Assembly: GCF_003254395.2 (NCBI RefSeq)
Contig: NC_037648.1
Location: 5,277,635 to 5,341,634, forward strand
Source of the DNA: Apis mellifera
Taxonomy: Eukaryota; Arthropoda; Insecta; Hymenoptera; Apidae
Length of the DNA: 64,000 nt
Direction: 5' to 3'
Shown: positions 52,411-64,000 of the stretch, piece by piece
Layout: each line of letters begins with the position of its first letter
Position numbering within the stretch: the first letter of the stretch is position 1
Made by a program: the position numbers and the translations under genes
Notes under the pieces: generated by a model
The model's input: the letters and a program-made list of their open reading frames with translations, nothing else
What the model was told of the DNA's origin: nothing
Database searches by the model: none

Positions 52411-55400
52411 CCAATTTATATTATTATTATTAAAAAAATACGATTGTATGAAAATGTGAACTGAATATAAAAAATTAAGTAAATTATAATAATAAAATGA
52501 TAAGAAATAGATCATCTTAAAATACATCAATTTTTTTAATTATTTATATCTATTAAAAATATAATAAATAGTAAAATAACGCAAATTTGATGTATGATTA
52601 CTTATTTTGTTATTATAATTTATTTATAATTCAGAAAAATATAAAAAAAATAAGTCAATATAATATAAAATAATAGGAAATAATAAAATAAAAAGGAAGA
52701 GTTATAGTTTTGATAAATTAAATTTTTTATTACAATTTTGCAATTTTGAATTTTTAAAGTAGGAAAAATGACAAGAGAAAATCCTAAATAAAAATAAGTG
52801 TAATTTTTTAATTTTTTATATAAAAAATAACTTTTTTAAAAAAAGAATAACTAATTTTATTATAATAATCTTGTATGATATTTTTTTTATTTGTTTTCTT
52901 GAATCTGCGATTAATCCATTTTGGATTATTTAGCGTGATCTGCAGAAATGACAACAGATTGATATTTGAGATTGATATATAAAAAGATTTTCCAGTGAAA
53001 ATTCTTCAGAATTCAAAATTTATTTTAGATTAGATTTTATTTTATGTAGATTTTTATAGGTTTAATTTTTATATAATGTAACAATAAAATTATTTATAGA
53101 AAAAATAATTTTATAGTTATCTTTGATATAAGATGAAAAATTAATTGATGAGTTTATTCATCATTTTATCCGATCGTTATTAGTGTAAAATTTATATTAC
53201 TATTTTAAAACATTTTATAATCCTCTAAACTCCAAAAGAAAATTTATGTATTATTCATCGCATTTTGAATAATATCAATAATTTCTTTGTGTTTTATTAT
53301 ATATTGCAGATAATAAAGTATCTTGTGATGAATTTATCTGTTTGATATTTTAATGAAATCATAATAGATAACTCTGAAATATATTAATTGAAAAGTTAAT
53401 AAATTTATTCTGAGAAAATAATTTTACACGTGTTTATATGAATAAATAATATCAAATCAGCGTAATAACAAAATATCAAAATTATTTTATGATTCAATTC
53501 ACTTATATGAAAAATTTACTTTCCATTATCATTATTTAAGCTTTTATTCATTAATTTATGATTAAAAAAAAATATAATATATAAGGTGTAAGATAATAGA
53601 TAAATTTGTGATTTTATTTTAATTTTTTTATATACAAAGATGATAACAAAGAAAATCGGTACGAATTAGTAAAAACAAATCAAAAAATAATATTTAATAT
53701 CTTATCCAATGTTTCTTCTTTTTAACGTATTCTAGATTTTTAAAAACATTTTGCATGAATAATTATGCATTATAATAGTTATAAATATTATACAAAAAAT
53801 ATTTGAAAATAAAGAAAAACATTTCCATGATTTAGTCATCAAATTAATTTATTATTATATCATCAAAATTAATTTATCATATCTAATATTATATCTATGA
53901 CTTTATGAAAATTTAAAATCTAGAAAAATAAAAAGAAAAATCAATGAAAAAAAATATTACGATAATTTTTAGATTTTTTTTTTATAACAAATTAAATTAG
54001 GAAAATAATATATGTCTCAAATTCCATTAAATTCTAATATATGCTTAAAGAATTTGATCCATATATTACGTACATGAATATAATAATTATTTAATATAAA
54101 TGTATTTATATTAATATATAATTTATATTAATATTAATATTTAATAAAATTAAACAAAAATAAAAAATTAAAATATGAATTGTATTAAAAAAAAAATATT
54201 TATTTTTTATATTTATCATGATTATTATATCTCAGTTGCATTTATAAAAACTATAGAAATTAAATTAATATTATATATGTAATATATAATAATATATAAA
54301 TATTATAATATTTATGCTATAATATTACTATTATATTAAACTATATAATAATATCTACAAATCGCTAAAATTATACATTTAATATAAAAATTATAAAAGT
54401 TATATTAAAAAGTTTAAAGTTTAAATATAAATGAACTCTATGGTATTACAGATATATGTATAGAAAAAAAATAATTATAAGATAAAATTTTATTATTAAT
54501 GTTTCTTTTTAAATATTAGAGTATATTATAATATATTAAAATATATTTTGTTTTGCTTCTTTCAGATCAAAATCATTAAATAATTGTTAACAGACAAAGA
54601 ACTAATTAACAATTAATTTAAGAAATTCAATAATAATCAATAATACATAACTTTTAAATTAAAAAAAATAGTCAAACATACATATACACACAATAGTCTG
54701 ACACACATTTAACGAGATAGAACATTGTCTAAAATCGTAATGGACAAAGTAAAATTATTTTTATTTTTTATAGCACGAATTAGACGAAAGATAATAGTCA
54801 AAGTAGAAATTAAATTGAAAAAACGATAACCAACGATGCTTTTTGAAAAATTTTGCTTCGTTGAAATAGAATTATTGCAACAACAATAGTATACAGATAG
54901 TGAAATTGGAGCAATTATGAATTTTATCTTGTCAACTGAAAAAATTTTCCTTTGTGAGGAGTAAAATGACCAAACTTATCTCCTCCATTCAACAATATAG
55001 AAATTCTTTAAGATCTAATATCCGTTTGATATATTTCACCATTTCATCTTTCATATTAAATTTCTAATTTGATTATCTTATAATCTTTTTCTTAAGTTCG
55101 GAGTGTCATTATTACAAATTAATTGTATTGAATATTATTTATATGTATTATTATATATAATATTATATGTAATATTATATATATATATATTATTTATTAT
55201 TACAAAGTGATTGTATTAAAAAGATAAAATTATAATTTCTTTAATGAAGAATGTGAATAAATATCATGAATTATTGCAATATCAAAAAAATTAGCAGATG
55301 AAAATCGTTGTTTATTGTTAAATTATAATTGATTTTTATTAAAGTAATTATAAAATAAGAACATCCATATGAGATATTAAGTATGAAATATAAGTATAAA

Positions 55401-56169
55401 TTATAAAATAAAAAATCCATATGAGATATTAAGTATGAAATTTAATTTTATTTACAATATCATAGTATTTGATAGTAATTGAAATATTATGTTAAAAATA
55501 TTAATTAATAGAAAAATTTTTTTATAAATTTTAATAAAATATTTTTGAAATTGATTTTGAAATATATTAAAAGTAAATATATGTCTCTGTGATTTCAAAA
55601 TAATATAATTTATACTTTATTCACATGAAGAAACTTATTTTTTAGATAAATAAAAAATTTTATTATATATCTTTTTTTTCAATTACCAATATTATTAATT
55701 AATACAAATATATTTGAATAAAACATTTTAAAAGATTATATATAAATAAATATTTTCTAAAAATTATTAAATTATTATTAAATTATGTAATAAATAATTC
55801 TTTTTAACTATTATTTTATTTAATTAAGAATATGTAATAATTTATTCATAATGATTTTAATTTTAAATCAAAAAATTATTCTCAATATCTGTGAAAATAA
55901 TTTTAAAAATTAATTATTGGAAGATAAGAATATTATTTTTTATTTAATAAAGTCAATGCTACAATTCAAGATAGGATTGTTTCAATTCTTTGTAATAAAT
56001 ATAATACATAAAATATATTTGTTAAAATTATCAAAAGCAAAAAAATTATCTCTTATTTCACATATTAAATATGTTATAAAAAATTCCAAATAATTTTTTT
56101 CTATATGTATAATTGATTTTAATTTTTGAAATATTTGCAAAAAAATTTATAACAATTTTATAGAATTTC

Positions 56170-56170
<1 letters not shown>
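52411..56170. other. AT-rich intron or upstream DNA; includes a 53-bp tandem duplication
   Basis: No gene. At 55347-55442 a unit containing ATCCATATGAGATATTAAGT is duplicated in tandem with a one-base length difference. 54680-55000 is somewhat more complex, without identified function. Confidence 0.55.
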
Positions 56171-56220
<50 letters not shown>

Positions 56221-56552
56221 CATATATATTTCTGAGAAAGTATCAACGTGTAAATATCAACTATTTATATAAACACATGGTAATAACTGATATCCAAAAA
56301 ATGTTAATATTATCACATTTAGTATCTATTCATAAAAAACTTGAACAATTTATGATTTTCAATAATTTTATGATTTATAATGGATTTCTATGAATAAACA
56401 ATAATAATGATGAATTTGTAAAATATTCAATATTATATAATGTAGAGTCAAGTCTTTTGCAATTCATGAGAAAGTAGTTTTTTGATTGAATATACTTATT
56501 AATTTGTTGTGATGTGTTCATAATTCTATTTATATTATCTATTACATATTAT

Positions 56553-56625
<73 letters not shown>
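56171..56625. repeat. two (TA)n microsatellites
   Basis: (TA)n at 56171-56215, bordered by GTGTG and ACACATAC, and a longer uninterrupted one at 56559-56625. The frames crossing them are Tyr-Ile repeats. Confidence 0.95.
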
Positions 56626-56631
<6 letters not shown>

Positions 56632-58409
56632 CGAGCATGAAGTACGTTGAAGTACGTACACATAATCAAGTTGTTTATATAATAGGACCACTTAATTCAT
56701 TAATTGTAATTTCTTGTTAATTAATAGGAATTCACATTTAAGGATAATAAAAGGATTTGACGAAATATTTTTTCTAAAAAGCATAATAATATCAAATATA
56801 AATTTAGAAACAATTTTACAAGCATAATAATTATCTGATGCTTAATGAATTCTACTTATTTTGTATCATAAATACAATATATATTTTTAATTATATTATA
56901 TTGTAAAAACATTTATATAAGTAAAATGACATTTGATTGTAGTTCAGATAATTGAAAATTTGCTAGAATTCGAATAATCAGAAGTAAGATTTTGTTTATT
57001 TAAAAGAAATTCATATAAATTTAATTTTAATAAATTTAATAAAATATATTATATATTGAATATTATAATTTATTGATTGTTCATAATATAATTCTATATA
57101 ATTTTTTATCAAAAAAAATATTTGTTATATTTAATATACTTTCTATGAAATATATTACTTCGTGTTCGATCAACGCGACGGCACGTAACCAATGTTAACA
57201 CGATTTGATTAGGCTATGCGCTTTGTGAATAGTTTTTTTGTTAATAAAAAAGTCATTAAAAAAGTCATAACGAAAATTTTTGCAAATGAAAATGTTGCTT
57301 GAAATCAAGAATCTTCAATTAAGAAATGTTCCCATATTTTTAGAACACTCTGTATTAACAAAAAATAAGTGAATATTTACATTATCATATACGTATTCAT
57401 GAAATTCTATATAACAAAAAACAATTTTTTATAAATATCCCGAAAGCTAAAATCGATTATAAAGAAAAATATAGAAATAAAGAAAAATATATAAAGAAAA
57501 ATTATTCAGAATTTTGTTCTCTATAATATATTTAAAAATCATCGAAATCAAAGAAGAAATAACTTTTCTATAACTTCATCAAATTAAAAATTCAAGAAAA
57601 ATTATTATTCAAGTTAAATTATAAAAGAAGAAAAAAAGTGTTTTTGTTTCTTTCAAATAAATTATTTTCTATTGTAATTTTTAATCATAAAAATTTTTAA
57701 ATAATTTTTCGAAAAATTTATTTATATTTTACTATTGAGTAACAAAAACTGAATAAATAAATATTATATATTTTTGTCAACATAAACTTATATTGTTTTG
57801 TATATAAATTTTTATATATTTCATTTTTATTCCTTTATTGAAATAATAAAAATCAATTTAAATATTGATATGATTGACTTCTTAGTTGTATTAAAAAATT
57901 AAAAAAATATATGTGTTTAGTTGATTAGTAATAATATTTAATTATATAATAAAGAAAATTTATTATAGAAAATTTTTTTATCTCAATCTATCAAGAACAT
58001 TTATACAATAAAATTCTTTATTTATAAAAATTATTTTCTTTCATATTCTTATAAAAGGATTTTATAAAACATTTTTTCAAAATTCGTAATAATATATTAT
58101 AAATTTAGGAATAATTTTGCAAACATAATAATTAGTTATGATTTAATGAATTAATGTTTTATTTTATTATTTTATTATATTATTACTACTATTTATTATT
58201 ATTATTATATTATAAAGATATTCATATATAATAATATTTGGCGATAATTTAGATAGATAAATGTAAATAAGCATAAAAAATTAAAAAAAATATAAACAAA
58301 TTTTTGCACATAATATTTTTATTTTTGTTCAAGATAATATAAGAAAATTTTCTATAGACAGCACATCAAAAAAAACAAATATAATATATATATACAATAC
58401 AAAAATTCC
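56626..58409. other. AT-rich DNA, no gene; holds the repeat fragment at 57160-57353
   Basis: Apart from that fragment, nothing but AT-rich sequence was recognised. Confidence 0.5.
57160..57353 (-). repeat. possible repeat fragment sharing the CAGAGTGTT end
   Basis: On the minus strand this segment starts CAGAGTGTTCTAAAAATATG and recalls the start of module 2 at 45343 (CAGAGTGTTAATGAAACATG). The far side (57165-57230) is GC-elevated, with ATCAACGCGACGGCACGTAA. Only the terminal 25-30 bp look alike, so common origin is tentative. Confidence 0.35.
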
Positions 58410-58700
58410 AAAATGGAATTTGGCTGCCTGACCTACAAGCTGAGTCCGTCGGTGAAAACGTGAGCTTATTAGACGTACAATTTGCATTTTCAACGAGTCT
58501 GAGAATCATCGCGTCTAATTTGCAATGCTCAACGCAATAAGGAAAGCGATCGGTTGTTGAGACAGGACAAATAAGTTCACGAGTGTCATTGTTGTCATTT
58601 CTTTTCTCGCTTCAGGATTCGCGATTAGGTCACCACGAAAGCGCACGTTGGAATTTCAATGGTTCTTCTCGAACGTACTCGTTAAATAAGAAAGAAACAA
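58410..58700. other. GC-elevated island upstream of the visible rhomboid exons
   Basis: Contains TGGCTGCCTGACCTACAAGC (58422), GATCGGTTGTTGAGACAGGA (58548) and CACCACGAAAGCGCACGTTG (58631). Plus strand: ATG at 58413 in a good context (CAAAATGG) opens 16 codons, MEFGCLTYKLSPSVKT, with a donor-like GTGAGC at 58460. Minus strand: a 40-codon stop-free stretch without an obvious rhomboid motif. It could be a regulatory element or a small exon. Confidence 0.3.
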
Positions 58701-60440
58701 AACTGACAAGCTTTTAACAGAAAAACGATCTAGTTGAAATATTCACATTGCACTGAGAGAAAATCGTTCCAAATTTCAGGAAAAAATATACAGAATTTGT
58801 TATAATAAGGAATAAAAAGAAAGAAATTGACAAAATGTTTGAATTGAGTTTGATACTTTCAAGTTTAACGCATTATTTTATAATTATGTTTACTTTTTGT
58901 TCTATTTCGAATAAAAATTTCTTTACCAATTCAATAAAAAATAAATGTTAAAAATAAATCTTTACATAACTATTAATTTCGATTAAATTATAATATGGAT
59001 TATAATATAAATTATATATGGATTATATATATATATATATGTATATAAATATATTATAAGCATTTAACAGATATATGATCAACAATACAATCAGATAATA
59101 TATAATTAACTATCATGATTATTATACTTGGATTATTAAAAATAATCATAATGATTATCAAATAATCATAATCATTAATCAAGTAATTAATTATTATAGA
59201 GAACAATATCATAATAATCTTGCATAATTTTTGAAATATGTAATTATTAATTTATAATTTATAGTTACAAAATATATGATTATAATGAATATTGTACATA
59301 TTGTAATATATTTATTATAATAATATAATCGAACTATAAAAACATTAAAAGAAAATTTAAGCATTAAAAGAATTTAATATAATTTTTCAGAAATCTGTTA
59401 TATTATTTGAAATACTACATATATTCAAAAAAAATTTTTTAAAAGGACAAAAAATTATTTCATATAATAATACTTTATATGAAATAACTTTTTTTTTCAA
59501 TTTTGAGAATAATATCACTTAAACTATAAATTTATGTATTTGTAAAACAAAACTAAAAATATAATATTTAAAAAATTTTAAATAAATAATAAGTTTCATA
59601 TTATAGTAATTTGAATCTATCTGATTTTACAAAAGATATTAAAAGTAAAAATTTTAATGTTCAATTTTGCATTATCAAGAAATTTAAATTTTAGTTGAAT
59701 TTGTTCAAAACTTTATTATGAAACTTGAATACATTAAATATGATTTTACAATTTACTTTTAATTTACAAAATTTATAAAATAAAAAAAATCAATTCAGAT
59801 CTCTAAATATATTATAATTAGGTTAATTATAATTAGGTTAATTATTAGGACATAATATAGATATTTTGTATCAAAATTAAATTATAATATTATTAAAAAT
59901 ATTTATGCGAATTTCAAAATTAGAGAAAATTATTAAGCAAATTATGATATAATTCTTCAAGAAATTTTTGGATATAAAAATAGTTTCGATATGAAAATAA
60001 ATATAAATTATTAATTATTATAGAAAAAAACAAAAAGAAAAGATAATAATAAAATATAATAATAAAAATAAAAATAAAAAAATTTAAACATATTTATTAT
60101 CTTGAAATACAAAAAATTTTGAAATAAAATTACTAACTATTAAATATAAACTAAGAATAATAATTAATAATTAATAATTAATAATTAAGAATTATATTGA
60201 TTATAAATTATAATTAATAAATATAAAATGTTAAAAATAAATTATAAATATATATATTTTGATAGTTAATAATCATTATAAAAAAGTTATTATTTGTTTA
60301 ATTTTTTTAAAATAAAATAAAATGATTTATTTATAAAAGATCTATGATGTATAGTATTTATATATATAGTATAGTATTTTCATTACGAGATGAATAATTC
60401 TACAAATGCAGAGATAAAGGATATATATGTCGATCAATTC
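58701..60440. other. AT-rich DNA, nothing recognised
   Basis: Includes a short (TA) run at about 59025-59045 and ATAATTAATAATTAA repeats at about 60150-60190. Confidence 0.55.
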
Positions 60441-60584
60441 GTCGAAAATACGTAATTCGTAAAATGCAGCAAAAAAAAACTTGGAAGATTCTTTTTTATC
60501 TAGGATAACCACAAGCTAGAAGAAGGAATAACGATAAGACACAAGAAAAATACATATCTTTTCTTCATAAAGAAAAACCGATCA

Positions 60585-60758
60585 TTCGTATTTGTGAGAT
60601 AGAAATTTTGATCTGGCAGGATCGCTCTTAATAGAACTGGAAGAGCTGACAATCCAATATAATTCGTCTACTGAGACAATGCCAGAGAATTCGTCTAATT
60701 GCCATCCAATTAACTGGAACTCTGCCCTACGTCCAACTTCCCTTGGATTACTCACTGA
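60585..60758 (-). other. possible unrecognised exon: 58 stop-free codons after a consensus-like acceptor
   Basis: On the minus strand TGCTTTCAG (AG at 60760-60759) precedes an open frame of 58 codons ending at TGA 60584-60582. It reads SVSNPREVGRRAEFQLIGWQ and continues with LDEFSGIVSVDELYW and a Ser run. The block (60590-60780) is far less AT-rich than its flanks. It does not resemble the rhomboid core. It could be a terminal exon of another gene, a UTR exon, or a conserved non-coding element that happens to be open. Confidence 0.2.
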
Positions 60759-60859
60759 CTGAAAGCATTTCGTGTTGTGACTCGAATAATATTATCGTTA
60801 AAATGCACATTGAATTTCGTGAATCGATAGTATACGATTTTAACAGAGAAGAACAGTAG

Positions 60860-63800
60860 ATAAATCCATAAGTTGTTTCATACTTTTACATCACTTTATT
60901 TGTGATTTCATTGTTGCTATTCTCAAGCCAAATATCGCAATCTAAATTATTTATGATAAAATATATATACCATTAAAGAAATTAAAAATGTAATTAAAAA
61001 AATGTAATTTATATATTGTATTAAGTAAATGATTATTATTAAAAATATGTATATAATTATTAATTCATTTAAAAAAGAACAAAATTATTGCTTAATAAAA
61101 TTGAGTTTTTAATTTTTTTTATTGAACTTGATTTTTATAATCAAATTGATTTATTATAAAATCATTATTATTAATTAAGTTCAAATTCATTATAATTCAA
61201 ATATATTTATATATATATATAAATTCAATATAATTCAATATATGAATTCACTATTGTAAATACAAAATTCACTAATAATGAATTGTGTGAATTCAATATA
61301 TTCTGATAATTTAAAAAATTAAAATCTCTTTTCGAGATTCAAAGAATTCTAAAATTCAATATGATTCAATGATTAAATAATATATATGATTTTAATTCAA
61401 TGATTGAAAATTTCAAATTTCAATGATTAAATAAGTTTTGATTATTTTTTTGTGCTCTCGAAATTCTTCTTCTGATTTTTCGAAGGATTATTATTTGCAA
61501 AGGGATATATAAGCAATCAATGGTACTATGGATCCTTTTGATTATTATAATGCTTCTAAATTTAATTTTTCGTTAAAGAAGATTGATTGTAGATTGAGAA
61601 GAAATATCATAAAGTTTATCGTTTTTAGGAAAACCGATTCTCGATTGTTTGTTATAAATTTTCTATTTTTTAAATGTTGATTGTTGTTGAAATTAGTTCA
61701 GAAAATATTATTTTAAATTTCAAGATCATATTCATCAATTTCAATAAGCTGAAGTGTAATATATTTTTTAAAAAAACATATAATCGTAAGAATCTTTTAA
61801 ATACTTCTTTCAAAAATTGCAACATTATTTTATACTTTTCATATCTTAACATTCATTAAATTCAATAAAAAATAATAATTAAAATTATAATTAAAAAATA
61901 ATAGTATTGATTTTTAAACATCGAACATTTTCTATAAATTATTTTAAATAGTTATTTAAATAATTAACTCATTATTATAATAATCCGTCTTAAGTGACAA
62001 AAGGAGATTATAGAAACGATTGAAAGGATTATTGAGCGAAAGCAATTTGAATGGGAGCTCGCTATTGAGCAATGGGATAAAGGTTGAAGTTGAAGTTTCA
62101 GTAAGTTGACTCTAATGTTTTGCAGTCGCAATGTCATCAATCTAACTACTTGTTGGTAGTTAATTACGTTTCGAAAACTTACTTATCATGGCCGAATTTG
62201 TTGAGGCTGATATTTCAGCGTTTCATAATTTCTAGTCAATTCAATTTTTTTTGATAATCGGTCTTTTTTATTCACGAATTTAACATATCAAATGATTTAA
62301 ATTTCATCTTTTTCGAGATTCAAAGATCTGTCAAAACAAGATTTATAAAATTTAAAAATTTTTCATATTATAAATTGAAGCTATTAGAAAATATTTTATT
62401 TTATATGTAAATACTTTTATTTATATAAATATAATGTATAAAATAGAGCATATAATTATTATATAATTATATAAATATAATTTTAGAATTTGTTTTTTCG
62501 GAAACTAATTGCAGATTTTTTTTAATTAAATTAGAATTAAATTAAGTTAGAACAAGAATTAATAATAATATAGTGCAACAAATACTTAACTGTGATTTGA
62601 TCTTCATTTTTTTAAACGGAATTAAATTTTTTTGTTATTATCATTTTCGGAAAAAATCGTTATTCACAAGAAATCTATTGTCTAATAATAAACAAGAAGA
62701 AAATTTTAAAATAATAAAAAATAATATGTTGCAATCCCAGATCAATGATAATTTTATTGTATTTTTAATAGGAGAGAGGAGAGGGAGAGGGGAAAGAGGA
62801 ATACATTTATTCTAAAAAAAATGAAAATATAATATGCATAATATATATATGTATGTAACATTAGGTTCCATTGGGTTATGGAAAACAATCAATACATCAT
62901 ATATGCATATGTGATGCATATATATAGGAAAGACTTACTTAACGAAAGAAATCCAATTATAACGAATTAATCCAATTATTGCTCTTATTAATTATATTAT
63001 CTTTAATATATTATTTAACAATTGATTTTCTACTAATTTTTTAAAAATATCAAATATTACTGCTATTTTCAAAAAAAAAAAAGAATACAAAATGTTATTA
63101 AAAAACACAACAAAATTTTAAATTCTTTGCATTTATTTATATTCTTCGATAGATGGATAATAGCAAAGAATATTTTTATAGAGAAAGAATTTATGTTATA
63201 TACTTTTAGAATAGAAATTAAAATTATTTTTAGAATAGAATATTCCTAATTAATAAATAAATTCCAATAAATTTATAATAGAAGATTAATAAAAAAAATA
63301 TATATTATATATATTATAATTAATAATATAATAAAAATGAAAATTAAACTTCAAAAATTTTGTTGCCTTTTGAAAATAAATTTTACAAAAATTATTTTTT
63401 TATTTACTATCTGCAAAATTACAAGTATGTTTTTTTTCACTATTCAAAAATAATAATGTAATTTTGATTTTTCTGTTCCATTATGATGTATCTATATATT
63501 ATATAAGATATCTTATAATTAGTAAGTTCTATATAATTGGATATAAATTGATTTTACATGCAAAAAAAATTGAAAACATGAAATAAAATACTTTATTTTC
63601 GAAATAAATAAATGCAGTTACAAAACTTTTTAAGTAAAATTCAAAACTGATTGAATATTATTAGATAAATAGTATAAGTTTTGCTGTATGCAAAAGAAAT
63701 AAATAAATAATTTTTGCTTTTAAAAGTTTGTTTCAAAAATTTTCAAATTTGAAAATTTAATGAGTACACAAATAAATAATGATTTCTGAATATATAGATA

Positions 63801-64000
63801 TAATATATAAATTAAATTCAATTTTAATTTATTCGAAATCAAAAATTTAAATAATAAAATTCTATTTTAAATATATTTATTTATATTATCATATAAAATT
63901 CTATCGATAATTCGTCTCGTAATATAGTCGGAAATTAATAAAATTCATTCATGTTTAAAATATATTCAAATTTAATTCATTACAAATAAATAAGACGAAT
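60860..64000. other. AT-rich DNA with a complex spot at 61990-62230
   Basis: 61990-62230 is more mixed, with TGGGAGCTCGCTATTGAGCA and CTTATCATGGCCGAATTTGT; on the minus strand a strong donor GTAAGT follows CATGATAA at about 62180. No coding exon could be confirmed. The remainder is AT-rich; the frames at 61670-61859 and 62573-62815 lack recognisable features. Confidence 0.45.

Noticed and set aside
52216..52530. 104-codon Ile/Tyr-rich frame
   Set aside because: Artefact of TATAAT low-complexity sequence.
62160..62220. Tiny minus-strand exon candidate between ATATCAG and GTAAGT containing ATG
   Set aside because: Only 24 nt long, and joining it to the open block at 60.6-60.8 kb gives an immediate stop; splice-like words are common in AT-rich DNA.

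Overview
The window is very AT-rich eukaryotic nuclear DNA, most likely from a honey bee (Apis) or close relative. The reasons are the composition, the long introns with GT/AG splice sites, one insect-type rhomboid protease gene, and five mariner copies whose ends and D34D transposase resemble those I associate with Apis. Genus and species are inference, because no search was possible.

Layout: 1-4777 is AT-rich, gene-poor sequence. Mariner copy 1 (full length, inactivated) lies at 4778-6053. At 6538-8523 there is a large symmetric microsatellite whose core is about 1.57 kb of a GGTAAT hexamer. From about 9.8 to 17.08 kb the sequence is more complex and lies downstream of the only confident protein-coding gene. 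That gene is on the minus strand. I see three consecutive exons at 50217-50105, 21371-21216 and 17322-17081; their phases agree and together they encode about 169 residues of a rhomboid intramembrane serine protease, including the catalytic Ser and His and the stop codon. The 5' exons lie beyond the window or were not recognised. The introns are 3.9 kb, 28.7 kb and more than 13.7 kb long.

The introns hold most of the mobile DNA. A solo LTR (17700 to about 19210) is split by mariner copy 2, and a second solo LTR (32848-33463) has a perfect 5-bp target duplication. Mariner copies 3 and 4 are on the minus strand and copy 5 on the plus strand. A further unclassified repeat is present near 24.25-25.15 kb and 45.34-47.21 kb with its two modules rearranged. 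Mariner copies 2, 3 and 4 share an internal deletion that fuses the 5' terminal repeat to transposase codon 67, and markers along the five copies conflict with any single tree, suggesting recombination or gene conversion. Several GC-elevated islands in the introns are candidate regulatory elements or unrecognised exons.

I found no tRNA, rRNA, CRISPR or prokaryotic-type system. Almost all other open frames are chance products of AT-rich or simple-repeat DNA.
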